A DNA stretch of 64,000 nucleotides from Shewanella donghaensis (GCF_007567505.1 NZ_CP041783.1:2976001-3040000), one strand, 5' to 3'; shown: positions 37,482 to 47,800, numbered from the stretch's first letter. A program made the numbers and translations. Notes: a model not told the origin generated them from the letters alone.

Positions 37482-38324
37482 ATGTTAAGTTACCGCCACG
37501 GTTATCATGCCGGCAATTATGCCGATGTACTTAAGCACACTATGTTGCTGCAAGTGCTTAAACTCATGCACAAAAAAGATAAGCCTATGGCCTATATTGA
37601 TAGTCATGCGGGTGCTGGCGGTTATTCGCTAACTGATGAGTTTTCAAAGAAAACCGGCGAATACTTAGATGGCGTAGCCAAGCTTTGGGGTAAAGATGAT
37701 TTACCAGAATCATTGCAGCTGTATATTGAAGACGTAAAACACTTCAACCAAGGTGAGGAAGAATTGTCTTTTTACCCTGGTTCTCCTGCTTTTGTTGATA
37801 TGAACATGCGTGAAAAAGATCGCATGGTATTACATGAATTACACGGTACTGACTTTGCTTCACTTGATGAGCAGTTTGCTGATGACAGACATGTTCGTGT
37901 CGTTAAAGGTGATGGCTTGAAAGGCTTAATTGGTGCAGTACCACCACTTGAACGCCGCGCTGTAGCTTTGATTGATCCAAGTTACGAAATGAAGACCGAT
38001 TACCAAGATGTTGCCCATGCCATCATCAAGGCGCATAAACGTTTTTCTACTGGTGTTTATATGCTTTGGTATCCAGTGGTTGATAGAGCCCAAACCGAAG
38101 CGATGTTGAAAATATTGGCTGATAGCGGTATTAAAAATCAACTGAGAATTGAGCAGTCAATCACGCCTGATAATAATGTCTTTGGTATGACTGCAGCAGG
38201 TTTATGGGTGATTAACCCGCCATGGAAGTTAGATACTACTGCGAAAGAGACATTAGATTACCTAGAGCGCTGTCTTGGTCAAAGCGGCGGAAAAACAGTG
38301 GTTAAGTTAGAAGTACCTGAATAA
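37482..38324 (+). CDS. rlmJ: 23S rRNA (adenine2030-N6)-methyltransferase RlmJ
   Basis: A 280-residue methyltransferase. The N-terminus MLSYRHGYHAGNYADVLKH and DSHAGAGGYSL are diagnostic for RlmJ (YhiR), and LIDPSYEMKTDY is the DPPY-like catalytic motif of N6-adenine methylases. It modifies A2030 of 23S rRNA. A terminator follows at 38373-38403. The gene is divergent from rsmJ with a shared ~140-base promoter region. Confidence 0.96.
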   Translation: MLSYRHGYHAGNYADVLKHTMLLQVLKLMHKKDKPMAYIDSHAGAGGYSLTDEFSKKTGEYLDGVAKLWGKDDLPESLQLYIEDVKHFNQGEEELSFYPGSPAFVDMNMREKDRMVLHELHGTDFASLDEQFADDRHVRVVKGDGLKGLIGAVPPLERRAVALIDPSYEMKTDYQDVAHAIIKAHKRFSTGVYMLWYPVVDRAQTEAMLKILADSGIKNQLRIEQSITPDNNVFGMTAAGLWVINPPWKLDTTAKETLDYLERCLGQSGGKTVVKLEVPE

Positions 38325-38372
38325 TCTTTTAGCTAAATATTAGTAACACGTTAGTAAAAAACAGTCACAAAA

Positions 38373-38402
38373 AAGCCCGTGTAATGCAAATTACATGGGC
38401 TT
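38373..38402 (+). terminator. Terminator of rlmJ
   Basis: AAGCCCGTGTAAT pairs with ATTACATGGGCTT (one G:T) across GCAA, with A-tracts on both sides. It can also serve the minus-strand lipoprotein gene. Confidence 0.75.
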
Positions 38403-38482
38403 AAAAAAATGCAATAAAGGGAGTATACGCCTATTTATCAGTATATTTGAGCGAACTTAAGCTAATGGCAAGTGTCAGCGGA

Positions 38483-38764
38483 TCATGTTTCAAAATACTG
38501 ACGCTGAACACATTCATCATCATCGTTAAGTTTGCGATCAAGCGAACCAAATATCGCACTAAAAAAACCTTCCTTTACATCGTCGCGAGTTGACCCAACT
38601 GACGAAGTATTTTCAGGACGAGACTCTGCAATTTCCCTTTCTTTAGCATTACCGTGTGCACCCGTGACAAAGTCACAAGCCGCATTGGCTGCGGTTTGAG
38701 ATGAACATGCGCTCATTAATACTATTGGTACCAATAAGCTTGTTAATAATATCCATTTATTCAT
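38483..38764 (-). CDS. Small lipoprotein, paralogue of 39136-39396
   Basis: About 93 residues from the ATG at 38764 with AAGGAT upstream. The signal peptide ends in a lipobox LMSACSS. The sequence pattern CSS...A.NA.CDFV.G followed by an acidic C-terminus containing DDECV is shared with the lipoprotein at 39136, so the two arose by duplication. Two further Cys (in CDFV and DEC) may form a disulfide. Family function is unknown. The copy has diverged more in the middle part. Confidence 0.75.
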   Translation of the reverse strand: MNKWILLTSLLVPIVLMSACSSQTAANAACDFVTGAHGNAKEREIAESRPENTSSVGSTRDDVKEGFFSAIFGSLDRKLNDDDECVQRQYFET

Positions 38765-38796
38765 ATTAATCCTTATTTTCACACTTTGTAAATTTT

Positions 38797-39117
38797 CTTA
38801 AAAGAACGTACCCAGAAATACCACAGAACTTGCATTAACGCTGTCACCACCACTGGCAACGCCGAAGGCATTATTATCTATGACCATACATTTTAGTATA
38901 AATTCATTCGCATTACCGACGTAACGGCTATGACTCCATTCAGATGCAGTCGTTGAGCGCCAATAGACCGATAACCTGATATGTTCTTACTCGGTTGAGG
39001 CAGACATTGAAGCTTGGTATCTTGCTGCATAATGCCACCGATTTTCAATCCTTTAGTCGGTTCAGGAGTCCACTCCATTGAAGCCAAACTAATTACACGG
39101 GCTTTTTTTTTAAACAA
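38797..39117 (-). pseudogene. Remnant 3' copy of the M28 peptidase gene
   Basis: Minus-strand reading of this stretch gives VISLASMEWTPEPTKGLKIGGIM, which matches the C-terminal domain of the M28 peptidase at 39426. After GYR the frame is lost: the stretch around 38970 has one fewer C than its counterpart at 39607, and the rest of the peptidase C-terminus is only found in another frame. The alignable block is 38797-39100 against 39434-39735. It has no start of its own and is an obvious decayed duplicate. Confidence 0.8.
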
Positions 39118-39135
39118 TTACTGATGCGATATAAG

Positions 39136-39396
39136 CTATATGCATTCATCACCGTTGTCGTTGAAAGGTCGTACTACTAGTCCGATTAGGGCGGTAAAAA
39201 TACCAACAATAATATCACCATCATGTGAATCGCTGGTAGTTGCTCCCGGGCCTGAGTCACGTTCGCGTCTATCTGAATTACTTTCTGCCGTGCCGCGAAC
39301 AAAATCACAGCCTGCATTGGTGGCGCTTGATGATGAGCAAGCCGTGTTCAATAACATTGGCAGTAATAAACTTGCCAGTAAAATCCTTTTCTTCAT
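39136..39396 (-). CDS. Small lipoprotein next to M28 peptidase
   Basis: An 86-residue protein starting after AAGGAG at an ATG at 39396. The signal peptide ends at the lipobox LLNTACSS. After it the pattern CSSSSATNAGCDFVRG is followed by a polar, Gly/Ser/Asp-rich middle, a hydrophobic stretch (IIVGIFTALIGLVV) and a terminal GDECI. The same pattern appears in the paralogue at 38483. It starts 30 bases after the M28 stop codon and is likely co-transcribed with it. Function unknown. Confidence 0.75.
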   Translation of the reverse strand: MKKRILLASLLLPMLLNTACSSSSATNAGCDFVRGTAESNSDRRERDSGPGATTSDSHDGDIIVGIFTALIGLVVRPFNDNGDECI

Positions 39397-39425
39397 CCTA
39401 CTCCTTATTTTTACATCATATAAAT

Positions 39426-40835
39426 CTATTTAAAAAATGCACCAGCCGCTCCTGGGAATACCACAGGACTGGTATTACCGTTGTCGCCCACACTGGCAAC
39501 GCCATAGACATAATTATCTATGACCATGTTTTTCATAATAAATTCATTCACATTACCCACGTAACGACTATGACTCCATTCTGATTCAGTCGTTGAGCGC
39601 CAATAAACCCGATAACCTAATATGTTCTTGTTTGGTTGCGGCTGCCATTGAAGCTTGGTGTCGGGCTGCATAATGCCTTCGATTTTCAACCCTTTTGGTG
39701 GTTCAGGCGCCCACGCCATTGAAGCCAAACTAATGGCATTTAATGCTGTGAGTTTGGCATTAAAATCAAAATCAACACCCTCAATCACATCACCATATTC
39801 AATACCATTTTCAGTGCGAATATCTTGATGCTGACGATCATAATGCTCATTAGCTTCCATCACTCTGACTGCTGGCATGCCTGCTTTATTAAAGGGTAGA
39901 TGATGTCCGCCACGGCCAAAACGATCTAAACGATAAACCAACATGACATCAAGATTGGTCATGTATTGATCCACTAAGGTTTTAATTTTTCGTGCAAGGT
40001 TACGTGAAGCAGAATCATTTTCGCCGCCGCTAAAATAGCGCTCTTTGGCCTCTTCTTTAGTTTCTGCAATTCTTACACCTTCAGAAAAGACTCGAACAGT
40101 AGAATTGTTGATAACACCATTAATCCCAGCAATATTACCAATCATGTCATTATTCAACACCGCTTGGACTTGCCAGTTATGCTTTTTAGCGTAATTAATT
40201 AGCACATCACCGCCATATAGACCTTGCTCTTCACCTGATAGGGCTACGTAAACAATGGTGCCATTGAACTGATATTTCGACAGCACTCGCGCGGCTTCCA
40301 GTGCGCCGGCTACCCCTGATGCATTATCATTTGCCCCTGGTGACACTGAAGTAAAATCCATTGGATCGGTTACTCGAGAATCAATATCACCACTCATCAT
40401 CACCACACGATTAGGATCTGTTGTGCCTCGTTGAATCGCAAATACGTTAACCACTTCAGTAGGATCTGGGATGCGCTTGCCACTGACCTTCTCCCCCACC
40501 ATAACCACTTCTAAACAGCCGCCGCAATCAGCTGATATGCGTTCGAATTCAGTTTTAATCCATCGCCTTGCTGCGCCAATACCTTGGGTATCAGATTGTG
40601 TTTCAGATAAAGTATGACGAGTGCCAAAGCTCACTAATTTCTCCACATCGCTACGTAACCTGTCGGCCTTTGGGGCTGTGGCAATATCATATAAACGCAT
40701 ATCTTCTTCTGACGGCGCCATATGACTTTTCTGCGCCGCAATCGCATTGAAACCGATTAAGTTAACGCTTAATACCGACAGTACTCCAATGAACTGATAG
40801 CATTTTTTTATCATTTTTTGTTTATTGCTGTTCAT
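39426..40835 (-). CDS. Secreted M28-family metallopeptidase with C-terminal fibronectin-like domain
   Basis: About 469 residues from the ATG at 40835 (GAGG upstream). A signal peptide ends near AIAA. The M28 core has SGDIDSR, SPGANDNASGVAG, LSGEEQGLYGG, NNDMIGN and the late FGRGGHHLPF, giving Asp, Asp, Glu, Asp and His ligand places. The first position, usually His in GHxDS, is Asp here (GDIDS). After about residue 370 a beta-rich tail (PKGLKIEGI...YRVYWRSTTESEW) resembles a fibronectin type III domain. Likely an exported aminopeptidase. The 3' third has a degenerate second copy downstream. Confidence 0.88.
   Translation of the reverse strand: MNSNKQKMIKKCYQFIGVLSVLSVNLIGFNAIAAQKSHMAPSEEDMRLYDIATAPKADRLRSDVEKLVSFGTRHTLSETQSDTQGIGAARRWIKTEFERISADCGGCLEVVMVGEKVSGKRIPDPTEVVNVFAIQRGTTDPNRVVMMSGDIDSRVTDPMDFTSVSPGANDNASGVAGALEAARVLSKYQFNGTIVYVALSGEEQGLYGGDVLINYAKKHNWQVQAVLNNDMIGNIAGINGVINNSTVRVFSEGVRIAETKEEAKERYFSGGENDSASRNLARKIKTLVDQYMTNLDVMLVYRLDRFGRGGHHLPFNKAGMPAVRVMEANEHYDRQHQDIRTENGIEYGDVIEGVDFDFNAKLTALNAISLASMAWAPEPPKGLKIEGIMQPDTKLQWQPQPNKNILGYRVYWRSTTESEWSHSRYVGNVNEFIMKNMVIDNYVYGVASVGDNGNTSPVVFPGAAGAFFK
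39434..39735 (-). repeat. Source block of the duplicated M28 3' end
   Basis: This block aligns with 38797-39100 at an offset of about 640 bases with a net one-base deletion in the remnant. Conserved anchors include ATACCACAG near 39460/38820 and CCATTGAAGCCAAACTAAT at 39717-39735 and 39076-39094. Confidence 0.85.
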
Positions 40836-40956
40836 ATCATCCTCTTGTTTAGGTGCTTTATTTAAGTACAATATTTAAGTGCGATATTTAAGAGTTAGTC
40901 GCGCCCTCAAATATTATTTTTGTTCTCTGAGTTTATTTGAATTTATTTAACTAGCA

Positions 40957-42315
40957 CTAACTCGCTAATGCCGCTTGATAACGTTTTAATAGAATTTTAA
41001 CTCGTTCAACATAAGCCTGAGTTTCGGGGTATGGCGGAATACCTTGGTATTTGGTCACCGTTGTTGGCCCTGCGTTATAAGCTGCACATGCCAGCTCAAT
41101 ATCATTGTCGAACCGATCTAATAGGTAAGCTAAATATTGGCTGCCACCTAAGATATTTTGCTCCACGTTATAGGCATCCTTCACCCCTAACTCTTTCGCG
41201 GTCGCTGGCATTAATTGCATTAAGCCTATTGCACCCACCTTTGAACGAGCTTTAGGGTTAAACGCCGATTCGGCATGAATGACTGCGCGGATTAATGCAG
41301 GGTCTAAATTAAACTGTTCGGCAGCATTATTCACCATCAGTTTATGTTTAAAAGCAAAGATGGGAATACGACTCCAGTCGACTTGTGAGTCGACCTGACA
41401 AGCAAAACAGTCGTAGAGCAATACATCAAAATCTGCTGAATGAGGCACCACATTTGAAAACGTAGTGATACCGTTTGTCTCATATTGATAAATTTTTCGT
41501 TTCGGCTTTTTGGTTTTACTGCCCGCAGTTAACGTGTTGCTGGAAAGAGTACTGCTAGAAAGACTCTTATTAGAAAAAGAGCTGTTAGAAACAACATTGC
41601 TAGAAAAAGTCGCGGTTCTGGTCGGTTTTGCAGTAACAGTTGAAGCAACAGGCTTATAGGTAAAAGATGACTTCTTTTTCGTAACCGTTTTTTGTACCCA
41701 AGAGGTATTAGCCGGTTTAATCGCCGTTTGTTCCACAACCACCTTTGGCTTTAGCACCATGGCGGGTTTGGCAGGGGTATCAGCGAGGGCAATAATTGGC
41801 GGGTGTAAAACTTGCTGCTTCTTAGGTTTTAAGTGCAATCTAGATTCAACGTCGTTCGATTCACTTACCAAAGGCAAAACTACAATCGGTGCGTGTAGTA
41901 CTTGCTGCGATTTAGGCGCTTTTTTAACGGCAGGCTGCACGCTGGCAACTTTTATCGGTTTGGCTGACTCGACATTTATCCTATTAAAATGTTTTGTGGG
42001 CTTAATAATGGCTTGCTGGTTATCTTGCCCGGTCATATTTTGCGATGAAGCAGATATAACGAAGTCTTCATTTGAAGGAGTAAGCTTTTGATAAGACTTA
42101 CTCACCGTGACTTCAGCTTTAGGCGAGGCACTTTTTTGTGTTTTAACCGGCGCTTGCATTATTAGCTTATCTTTATTTTCTTGCGCCCAAGCCATATTTT
42201 TTGAAGCGATTATCAGCATCAAAAAAATAATGGTATTGGTAACAACAGCTTTATAGCTTGTTACAGGGGCTAATCTGGCCATTGAACGAGAAAGGCAAAA
42301 CGGATTTCTTATCAT
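40957..42315 (-). CDS. Lytic transglycosylase (SLT family 1) with long low-complexity linker
   Basis: A 452-residue protein. After a hydrophobic N-terminal segment (TIIFLMLIIASKNMAWA) come ~240 residues of Lys/Pro/Thr/Ser-rich linker with two similar units (QQVLHAPIVVLPL and QQVLHPPIIAL) and a Ser/Leu/Asn pentamer stretch. The C-terminal ~150 residues are an SLT goose-lysozyme-like domain with the catalytic Glu in VIHAESAFNPKARS, then VGAIGLMQLMPATAKELGV and YNAGPTTVTKYQGIPPYPETQAYV. It should cleave peptidoglycan glycan strands without water. The linker may span the periplasm or bind the wall. Confidence 0.9.
   Translation of the reverse strand: MIRNPFCLSRSMARLAPVTSYKAVVTNTIIFLMLIIASKNMAWAQENKDKLIMQAPVKTQKSASPKAEVTVSKSYQKLTPSNEDFVISASSQNMTGQDNQQAIIKPTKHFNRINVESAKPIKVASVQPAVKKAPKSQQVLHAPIVVLPLVSESNDVESRLHLKPKKQQVLHPPIIALADTPAKPAMVLKPKVVVEQTAIKPANTSWVQKTVTKKKSSFTYKPVASTVTAKPTRTATFSSNVVSNSSFSNKSLSSSTLSSNTLTAGSKTKKPKRKIYQYETNGITTFSNVVPHSADFDVLLYDCFACQVDSQVDWSRIPIFAFKHKLMVNNAAEQFNLDPALIRAVIHAESAFNPKARSKVGAIGLMQLMPATAKELGVKDAYNVEQNILGGSQYLAYLLDRFDNDIELACAAYNAGPTTVTKYQGIPPYPETQAYVERVKILLKRYQAALAS
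41533..41607 (-). repeat. 15-bp in-frame tandem repeat in the transglycosylase linker
   Basis: Five 15-bp units, best conserved as CTTTCTAGCAGTACT and TTTTCTAGCAATGTT on the coding strand, encode five Ser/Leu/Asn pentamers (around SSTLSSNTL). The period and the amino-acid type resemble the 13-unit array at 9660-9854. Confidence 0.75.
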
Positions 42316-42828
42316 ATTTTTATTATTTTCACTTTGAATTCAAGCTTGGCTCAATAGACTACTCTGACTCATCATAGCGAATAAGCAATTCATTGGTCAC
42401 TAACTAAACAGCAAATATAGGTGTTATTTATTGCGCGTTTTTTTACAACTGCACAATAAACCTGACAAAAAACAGGGTTGAAACTGTTAAAAAAATTAAC
42501 TTGCATAGCTGGTTCGCTTTTAGCGGCTAAAATGTTCACCAAATAAAACGAAATCATTACAATTATTTTTTTAAAGCTTTATAAACAGACTCTTAAAGAA
42601 ATATAATAATGGGTGTTTTTTATACCCTCTTACAATAAAATTACCCAAATAGTGCAATTAATACTTATAATGAGTTGTTACTAAGGTAGATTCAATGAAT
42701 AAAGCTTGTTAATCGATATTTATCAGCTTTTTTTGGATGAATTTAAGCTTAATTTAAAATTGTTGATATAGTCTGTAGATTGGCAATATCTCAAACTCAT
42801 AATAATTAAGCCAATTAAAGGGATACAC
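42316..42828. other. Gene-free, AT-rich stretch before the AbgT transporter gene
   Basis: About 510 bases without a convincing gene. It should hold the divergent promoters of the transglycosylase and AbgT genes. A perfect FNR or CRP site was not found by eye. Confidence 0.4.
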
Positions 42829-44439
42829 ATGAACCTTGATTCACCACCAACTTCGCCTAACAAGGGCGCGCCTCAAGACATCGCTTCAAGTGGTGCATTT
42901 GTTCGTTTTCTCAATATCGTTGAACGCTTGGGTAATTTATTGCCTCACCCGATAACCTTATTTGCCATGTTCTGTCTCGCGGTAATTGCGATCAGTGGCA
43001 TTGCAGGTTATTTCGAATTGACAGTGATCGACCCAAGACCTATTGGCAGTTCCGGACGCTCTGAAGATGGCTTAATTCATGTGGTCAGCTTAATGAATGC
43101 TGAAGGCCTCAGGATGATTGTCTCTAACTTAGTGACCAACTTCACTGGCTTTACCCCGTTGGGGACAGTATTAGTGGCATTACTCGGTGTCGGTATTGCT
43201 GAACGCTCAGGCTTACTCTCTGCCGCAATGCGGTTATTGGTCATGGGCACATCTAAACGCCTCGTCACCTTAACGATTGTATTTGCAGGTATCGTCTCTA
43301 ATACCGCCTCAGAGCTTGGCTACGTGGTATTAATACCTATGGCAGCCATGATATTCCATTCATTAGGTCGCCACCCTCTTGCGGGTTTAGCGGCTGCATT
43401 TGCTGGGGTCTCTGGTGGTTACAGTGCTAACTTACTATTAGGCACTGTCGATCCGTTACTATCAGGCATTACCGAAGCTGCGGCACAAATGATTGACCCA
43501 GATTATATCGTCGGGCCTGAAGTTAACTGGTACTTCATGTTTGTTTCTACCTTCTTAATTACCATATTAGGTGCATTAGTTACTGAGAAGATTGTTGAGC
43601 CAAAACTGGGGAAATATGATGTCTCTGAAGCGGCTGATGACTTATCTGAACAAACTATGGAATATGTCACTCAAGCAGAAAAACACGCTCTGAAAATCGC
43701 AGGTTTTTCGGTATTAGTGCTGTCCTCTTTATTAGCGCTGACAATTATCCCTGAAGGTGCACCACTGCGTAACCCAGAAACCGGTTTAGTTTCAGGTTCG
43801 CCATTTCTAAAAGGCATTGTGGCGTTTATTTTCATTGGCTTTGCCATTCCCGGATTGGTTTACGGTAAAGTTGTCGGCACCATGAAAAAAGACACTGATG
43901 TGATTAATGCCATGTCCCATAGTATGAGCACCATGGGCATGTATATCGTACTAGTGTTTTTTGCATCGCAGTTTGTGGCTTTCTTTAAGTGGACTAACCT
44001 AGGCGCTGTTTTAGCAGTAGCGGGGGCTGATACCCTTAGCAGCATTGGCTTAACGGGCCCAGTGGTGTTCGTACTCTTTATTATGCTGTGTGGCTTTATC
44101 AATCTCATGCTAGGCAGTGCCTCTGCGCAATGGGCGGTTACTGCACCTATATTTGTGCCGATGCTGATGCTGGTCGGTTACGCACCTGAAACGATTCAAG
44201 CGGCATATCGAATCGGTGACTCTGTGACTAACTTGATTACCCCGATGATGAGCTATTTCGGATTGATTCTAGCGGTGGCTTGTCGATATAAGAAAGACTT
44301 AGGCATTGGTACGCTTATCGCCACCATGTTGCCTTACTCAATAGTCTTCTTCATCGGTTGGACCTTATTCTTCTTCCTTTGGGTATTTGTATTAGGTTTC
44401 CCTGTCGGCCCTGGTGCTGCGACTTATTACACTCCTTAA
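42829..44439 (+). CDS. AbgT-family transporter
   Basis: A 536-residue inner-membrane protein with about 10-12 hydrophobic segments. It fits the AbgT family: FLNIVERLGNLLPHPITLFAMF at the N-terminus, LTNFTGFTPLGTVLVALLGVGIAERSG, SNTASELGYVVLIPMAA and the late LGSASAQWAVTAPIFVPMLML and GDSVTNLITPMMSYF segments. E. coli AbgT takes up p-aminobenzoyl-glutamate; related MtrF exports antimetabolites, so the direction of transport here is not settled. AAAGGG precedes the ATG. A terminator follows. Confidence 0.93.
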   Translation: MNLDSPPTSPNKGAPQDIASSGAFVRFLNIVERLGNLLPHPITLFAMFCLAVIAISGIAGYFELTVIDPRPIGSSGRSEDGLIHVVSLMNAEGLRMIVSNLVTNFTGFTPLGTVLVALLGVGIAERSGLLSAAMRLLVMGTSKRLVTLTIVFAGIVSNTASELGYVVLIPMAAMIFHSLGRHPLAGLAAAFAGVSGGYSANLLLGTVDPLLSGITEAAAQMIDPDYIVGPEVNWYFMFVSTFLITILGALVTEKIVEPKLGKYDVSEAADDLSEQTMEYVTQAEKHALKIAGFSVLVLSSLLALTIIPEGAPLRNPETGLVSGSPFLKGIVAFIFIGFAIPGLVYGKVVGTMKKDTDVINAMSHSMSTMGMYIVLVFFASQFVAFFKWTNLGAVLAVAGADTLSSIGLTGPVVFVLFIMLCGFINLMLGSASAQWAVTAPIFVPMLMLVGYAPETIQAAYRIGDSVTNLITPMMSYFGLILAVACRYKKDLGIGTLIATMLPYSIVFFIGWTLFFFLWVFVLGFPVGPGAATYYTP

Positions 44440-44463
44440 GTGAGAGTTTAATTACCTTATTAG

Positions 44464-44487
44464 AGCCCTGCAAATGCAGGGCTTTTT
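44464..44487 (+). terminator. Terminator of the AbgT gene
   Basis: AGCCCTGCA and TGCAGGGCT pair across a short AA loop and are followed by TTTTTG. Confidence 0.85.
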
Positions 44488-44805
44488 GTTGTCTGTTACG
44501 CCAATCATATTCAAATTCTAAGTCCAAGGCTGCTCAGCCTGACGATGCTCTAACTAGAACACACTTATTTAAGATCAATGCTGCCGTGTTAATCAATAAA
44601 CATTCCTAGGTAGACCTTCAGCTATCCAGAGTCATTGCGCGTTGAATAATAATCATATCGAGTTTAATTAGAGTCGCTTTCGTAAAGCTGGCAGCCCTGT
44701 AAGGGTAAGCCCGATAGCTTGACATCGGATGGGTTAGCTCTTCAAAAGACGCCCTATAATGTAAAGTCAGCAACCTTATTTCATATTACATAAATTCACA
44801 GCAAC
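44488..44805. other. Gene-free stretch with foldable segment
   Basis: No credible protein gene here. Around 44686-44738 several short stems can form: CCCT/AGGG near 44691-44701 and CCGAT/ATCGG at 44711-44728, with wider TAA-CCC / GGG-TTA pairing outside. It could be a structured RNA or a relic repeat; no promoter with normal spacing was found. Confidence 0.35.
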
Positions 44806-44834
44806 AAAAAGCCCAGCATCTGCTGGGCTTTTTT
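44806..44834. terminator. Bidirectional terminator after the RND gene
   Basis: AAAAAGCCCAGCA and TGCTGGGCTTTTTT pair across a two-base loop, with A and T tracts on both sides. Serves the RND pump gene on the minus strand. Confidence 0.88.
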
Positions 44835-44858
44835 ATTTCAACTAACGGTGATTAACGC

Positions 44859-47800
44859 TTATTCAGCTTTATCACTTTTAGTTTCTGGCGGTACATAGCC
44901 TTTACGCTCTTTCTTATTGAAGATTTTCTCAACCACAACAAAGAATAGTGGGATTAAGAAGATACCAATAAAGGTTGAGCTCATCATGCCACCAAGTACA
45001 CCCGTACCCAGTGCATTCTTACTACCAGAACCAACACCGGTACTAATCGCTAGCGGAACAACACCTAAACCAAATGCTAATGATGTCATCAGAATTGGAC
45101 GTAAACGCACTCTAACTGCATGTAGAGTCGCGTCAATCAATCCAGCCCCTTTGTCATAGAACTCTTTGGCGAATTCTACAATCAAGATGGCATTCTTGGT
45201 TGCCAGCCCTACTGTGGTAAGCAAACCAACCTGGAAAAATACATCATTTGGTAAGCCGCGACCATTCATTGCGATTAACGCACCAATAACCCCTAGTGGG
45301 ACAACCAGTACCACAGCAAACGGCACAGTCCAACTCTCATAAAGAGCGGCCAAAACAAGGAACACCACTAAGATAGACAAAGCATATAACGCAGGCGCTT
45401 GGTTGCCAGATAATCTTTCTTCATACGAAAGACCATTCCACTCAATACCAAAACCAGGCGGTAGTTGCGCTGCCATTCTTTCAAACTCGAGCATCGCATC
45501 ACCAGTACTAAACCCTTGTACTGTTGCGCCTTGAATATTGACTGCAGGCAGACCATTAAAGCGTTGTAATTGAGGCGAACCAAAGTTCCAAGCACCCGTA
45601 GAGAACGCAGAGAATGGCACCATTTCACCATTTGAGTTACGTACAAACCAGGTGTCTAAATCTTCTGGTTGCATACGATATTCAGCTTCACCCTGAACGT
45701 ATACTTTTTTCACACGACCGCGGTCGATAAAGTCATTCACATACGACCCACCGTAAGCAGTGGCTAATACGCTGTTAACGTCATCAATATCTACACTTAA
45801 TGCACGGATCTTAGCTTGATCAACTTGCACTTCGTACATCGGCGCATCTTCTTGTCCATTTGGACGAACACCCACTAGATTAGGGTTTTGAGCCGCCATA
45901 CCAAGCAATTGGTTACGCGCTTGGATCAGTGCATCGTGCCCTTTACCACTTCTATCTTGTAAGTACATATCGAAACCATTCGATGTACCTAATTCGATTA
46001 CCGCGGGAGGAACAAAGGCAAACACAAAGGCTTCTTTCATTTGCATGAATTTGCCCATTGCGCGATTAGCCAGTGATTGAACATCTTGTCCTTCAGCACC
46101 ACGCTCAGCCCAATCTTCAAGCCCTACGAAAGCAATACCCATATTTTGGCCAGAACCTGCGAAACTGAAACCTGCAACACTAAATACAGATTTAACAATA
46201 TCGCCTTCTTCTTCCAAGTAATAGTCACTGACTTCTTCAAGTACTTTAATGGTACTTTCTTGAGATGAGTTAGTCGGCAAAATAGTTTGTGTGAACAAAA
46301 TACCTTGGTCTTCATCAGGTAAGAAAGCAGTAGGCATGCGCATGAACATCCAAGCCGTTGCAATCACAAGTAACAGGTAAACACCCATCATGCGGAAACT
46401 ACGTTTAAGGATTTTAGCTACGCTAGCTTCATAACGTGAAGTCAGTTTGTCAAAAGTACGGTTAAACCAACCAAAGAACCCAGTTTTAATATGAGTATGG
46501 CCTTTCGGGATCGGCTTTAACATCGTGGCACATAATGCCGGTGTTAAAATCATTGCCACTAATACCGATAGTGTCATTGCCGTTACAATCGTCACCGAGA
46601 ATTGTCGGTAAATTACACCCGTTGAACCGGACATAAATGCCATTGGTACAAATACCGCAGACAGAGTTAAACCAATACCGACCAATGCACCAGTAATTTG
46701 ATCCATCGACTTTCGCGTTGCTTCAAGCGGACTTAAGCCCTCTTCAGACATGACCCGTTCGACGTTCTCCACAACCACGATGGCATCATCGACCAGTAAA
46801 CCAATAGCCAACACCATGGCGAACATGGTTAAGGTGTTAATTGAGAAACCAAGCGCTGATAAAACCGCAAAAGTACCTAGCAGTACCACAGGTACGGCAA
46901 TAGTCGGAATCAAGGTTGCGCGGAAGTTCTGTAAGAACAAGAACATGATCAAGAATACTAAAACAATCGCTTCGATTAAGGTATGTACTACCCCTTCAAT
47001 CGATTTTTCAACGAAAGGCGTCGTGTCATACGGATAGTAAATTTGAAGACCGTCAGGGAAGTAAGCTTCTAGTTCATCAAGCTTTTCACGAATTTTTTCC
47101 GCAGTATCAAGTGCGTTAGCACCCGTTGCTAATTGAACACCAACACCAGCAGCAGGCTTACCATTATAAAATGATTCAACTGCATAACTTTCAGCGCCTA
47201 ATTCAACACGAGCAACGTCGTTTAGATAAACGTTTGCACCTGATGAATCTGACTTAAGAATGATTTCTCTGAATTGTTCAGGTGTTTGTAAGCGGCTTTG
47301 TGCCGTCACTGTCGCATTCAACTCTTGGCCAGGTACAGATGGCGCACCACCTAATTGACCCGCTGAAATTTGAGCGTTTTGCTCACGAACAGCCGCCATG
47401 ACATCAATACTGGTCAAGTTGAATTGTGTTAATTTAAGTGGGTCTAACCAAATGCGCATTGCATATTGAGCACCAAACAATTGGATTTCACCCACACCAG
47501 CAACACGACTCAAAGGATCTTGGACGTTAGATGCGATGTAATCTGCAATATCATTCTTATTGAGCGAATCAGTTTCAGATACAAACGCTGCAACCATCAA
47601 GAAACCCGCACTTGATTTAACAACATTCACACCCTGTGATTGCACTTCAGAAGGTAGCAAGGTCATTGCTGTCTGCAGTTTGTTTTGCACCTGAACTTGG
47701 GCAATATCCGGATCAGCTTCAGCATTGAAGGTTAAGGTAATAGTCGCATTACCAAAACTATCACTGCTAGATGCGATATAGCGCAAGTGATCCAAGCCCG

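Noticed and set aside
38893-39117. A separate small protein of 74 residues
   Set aside because: It is a frameshifted copy of the M28 peptidase C-terminus without its own start or signal, so it is listed as a pseudogene.
44719-44760. TTGACA at 44719 with TATAAT at 44755 as a sigma-70 promoter
   Set aside because: The spacing is 30 bases, far from 17, so the two boxes cannot act as one promoter.
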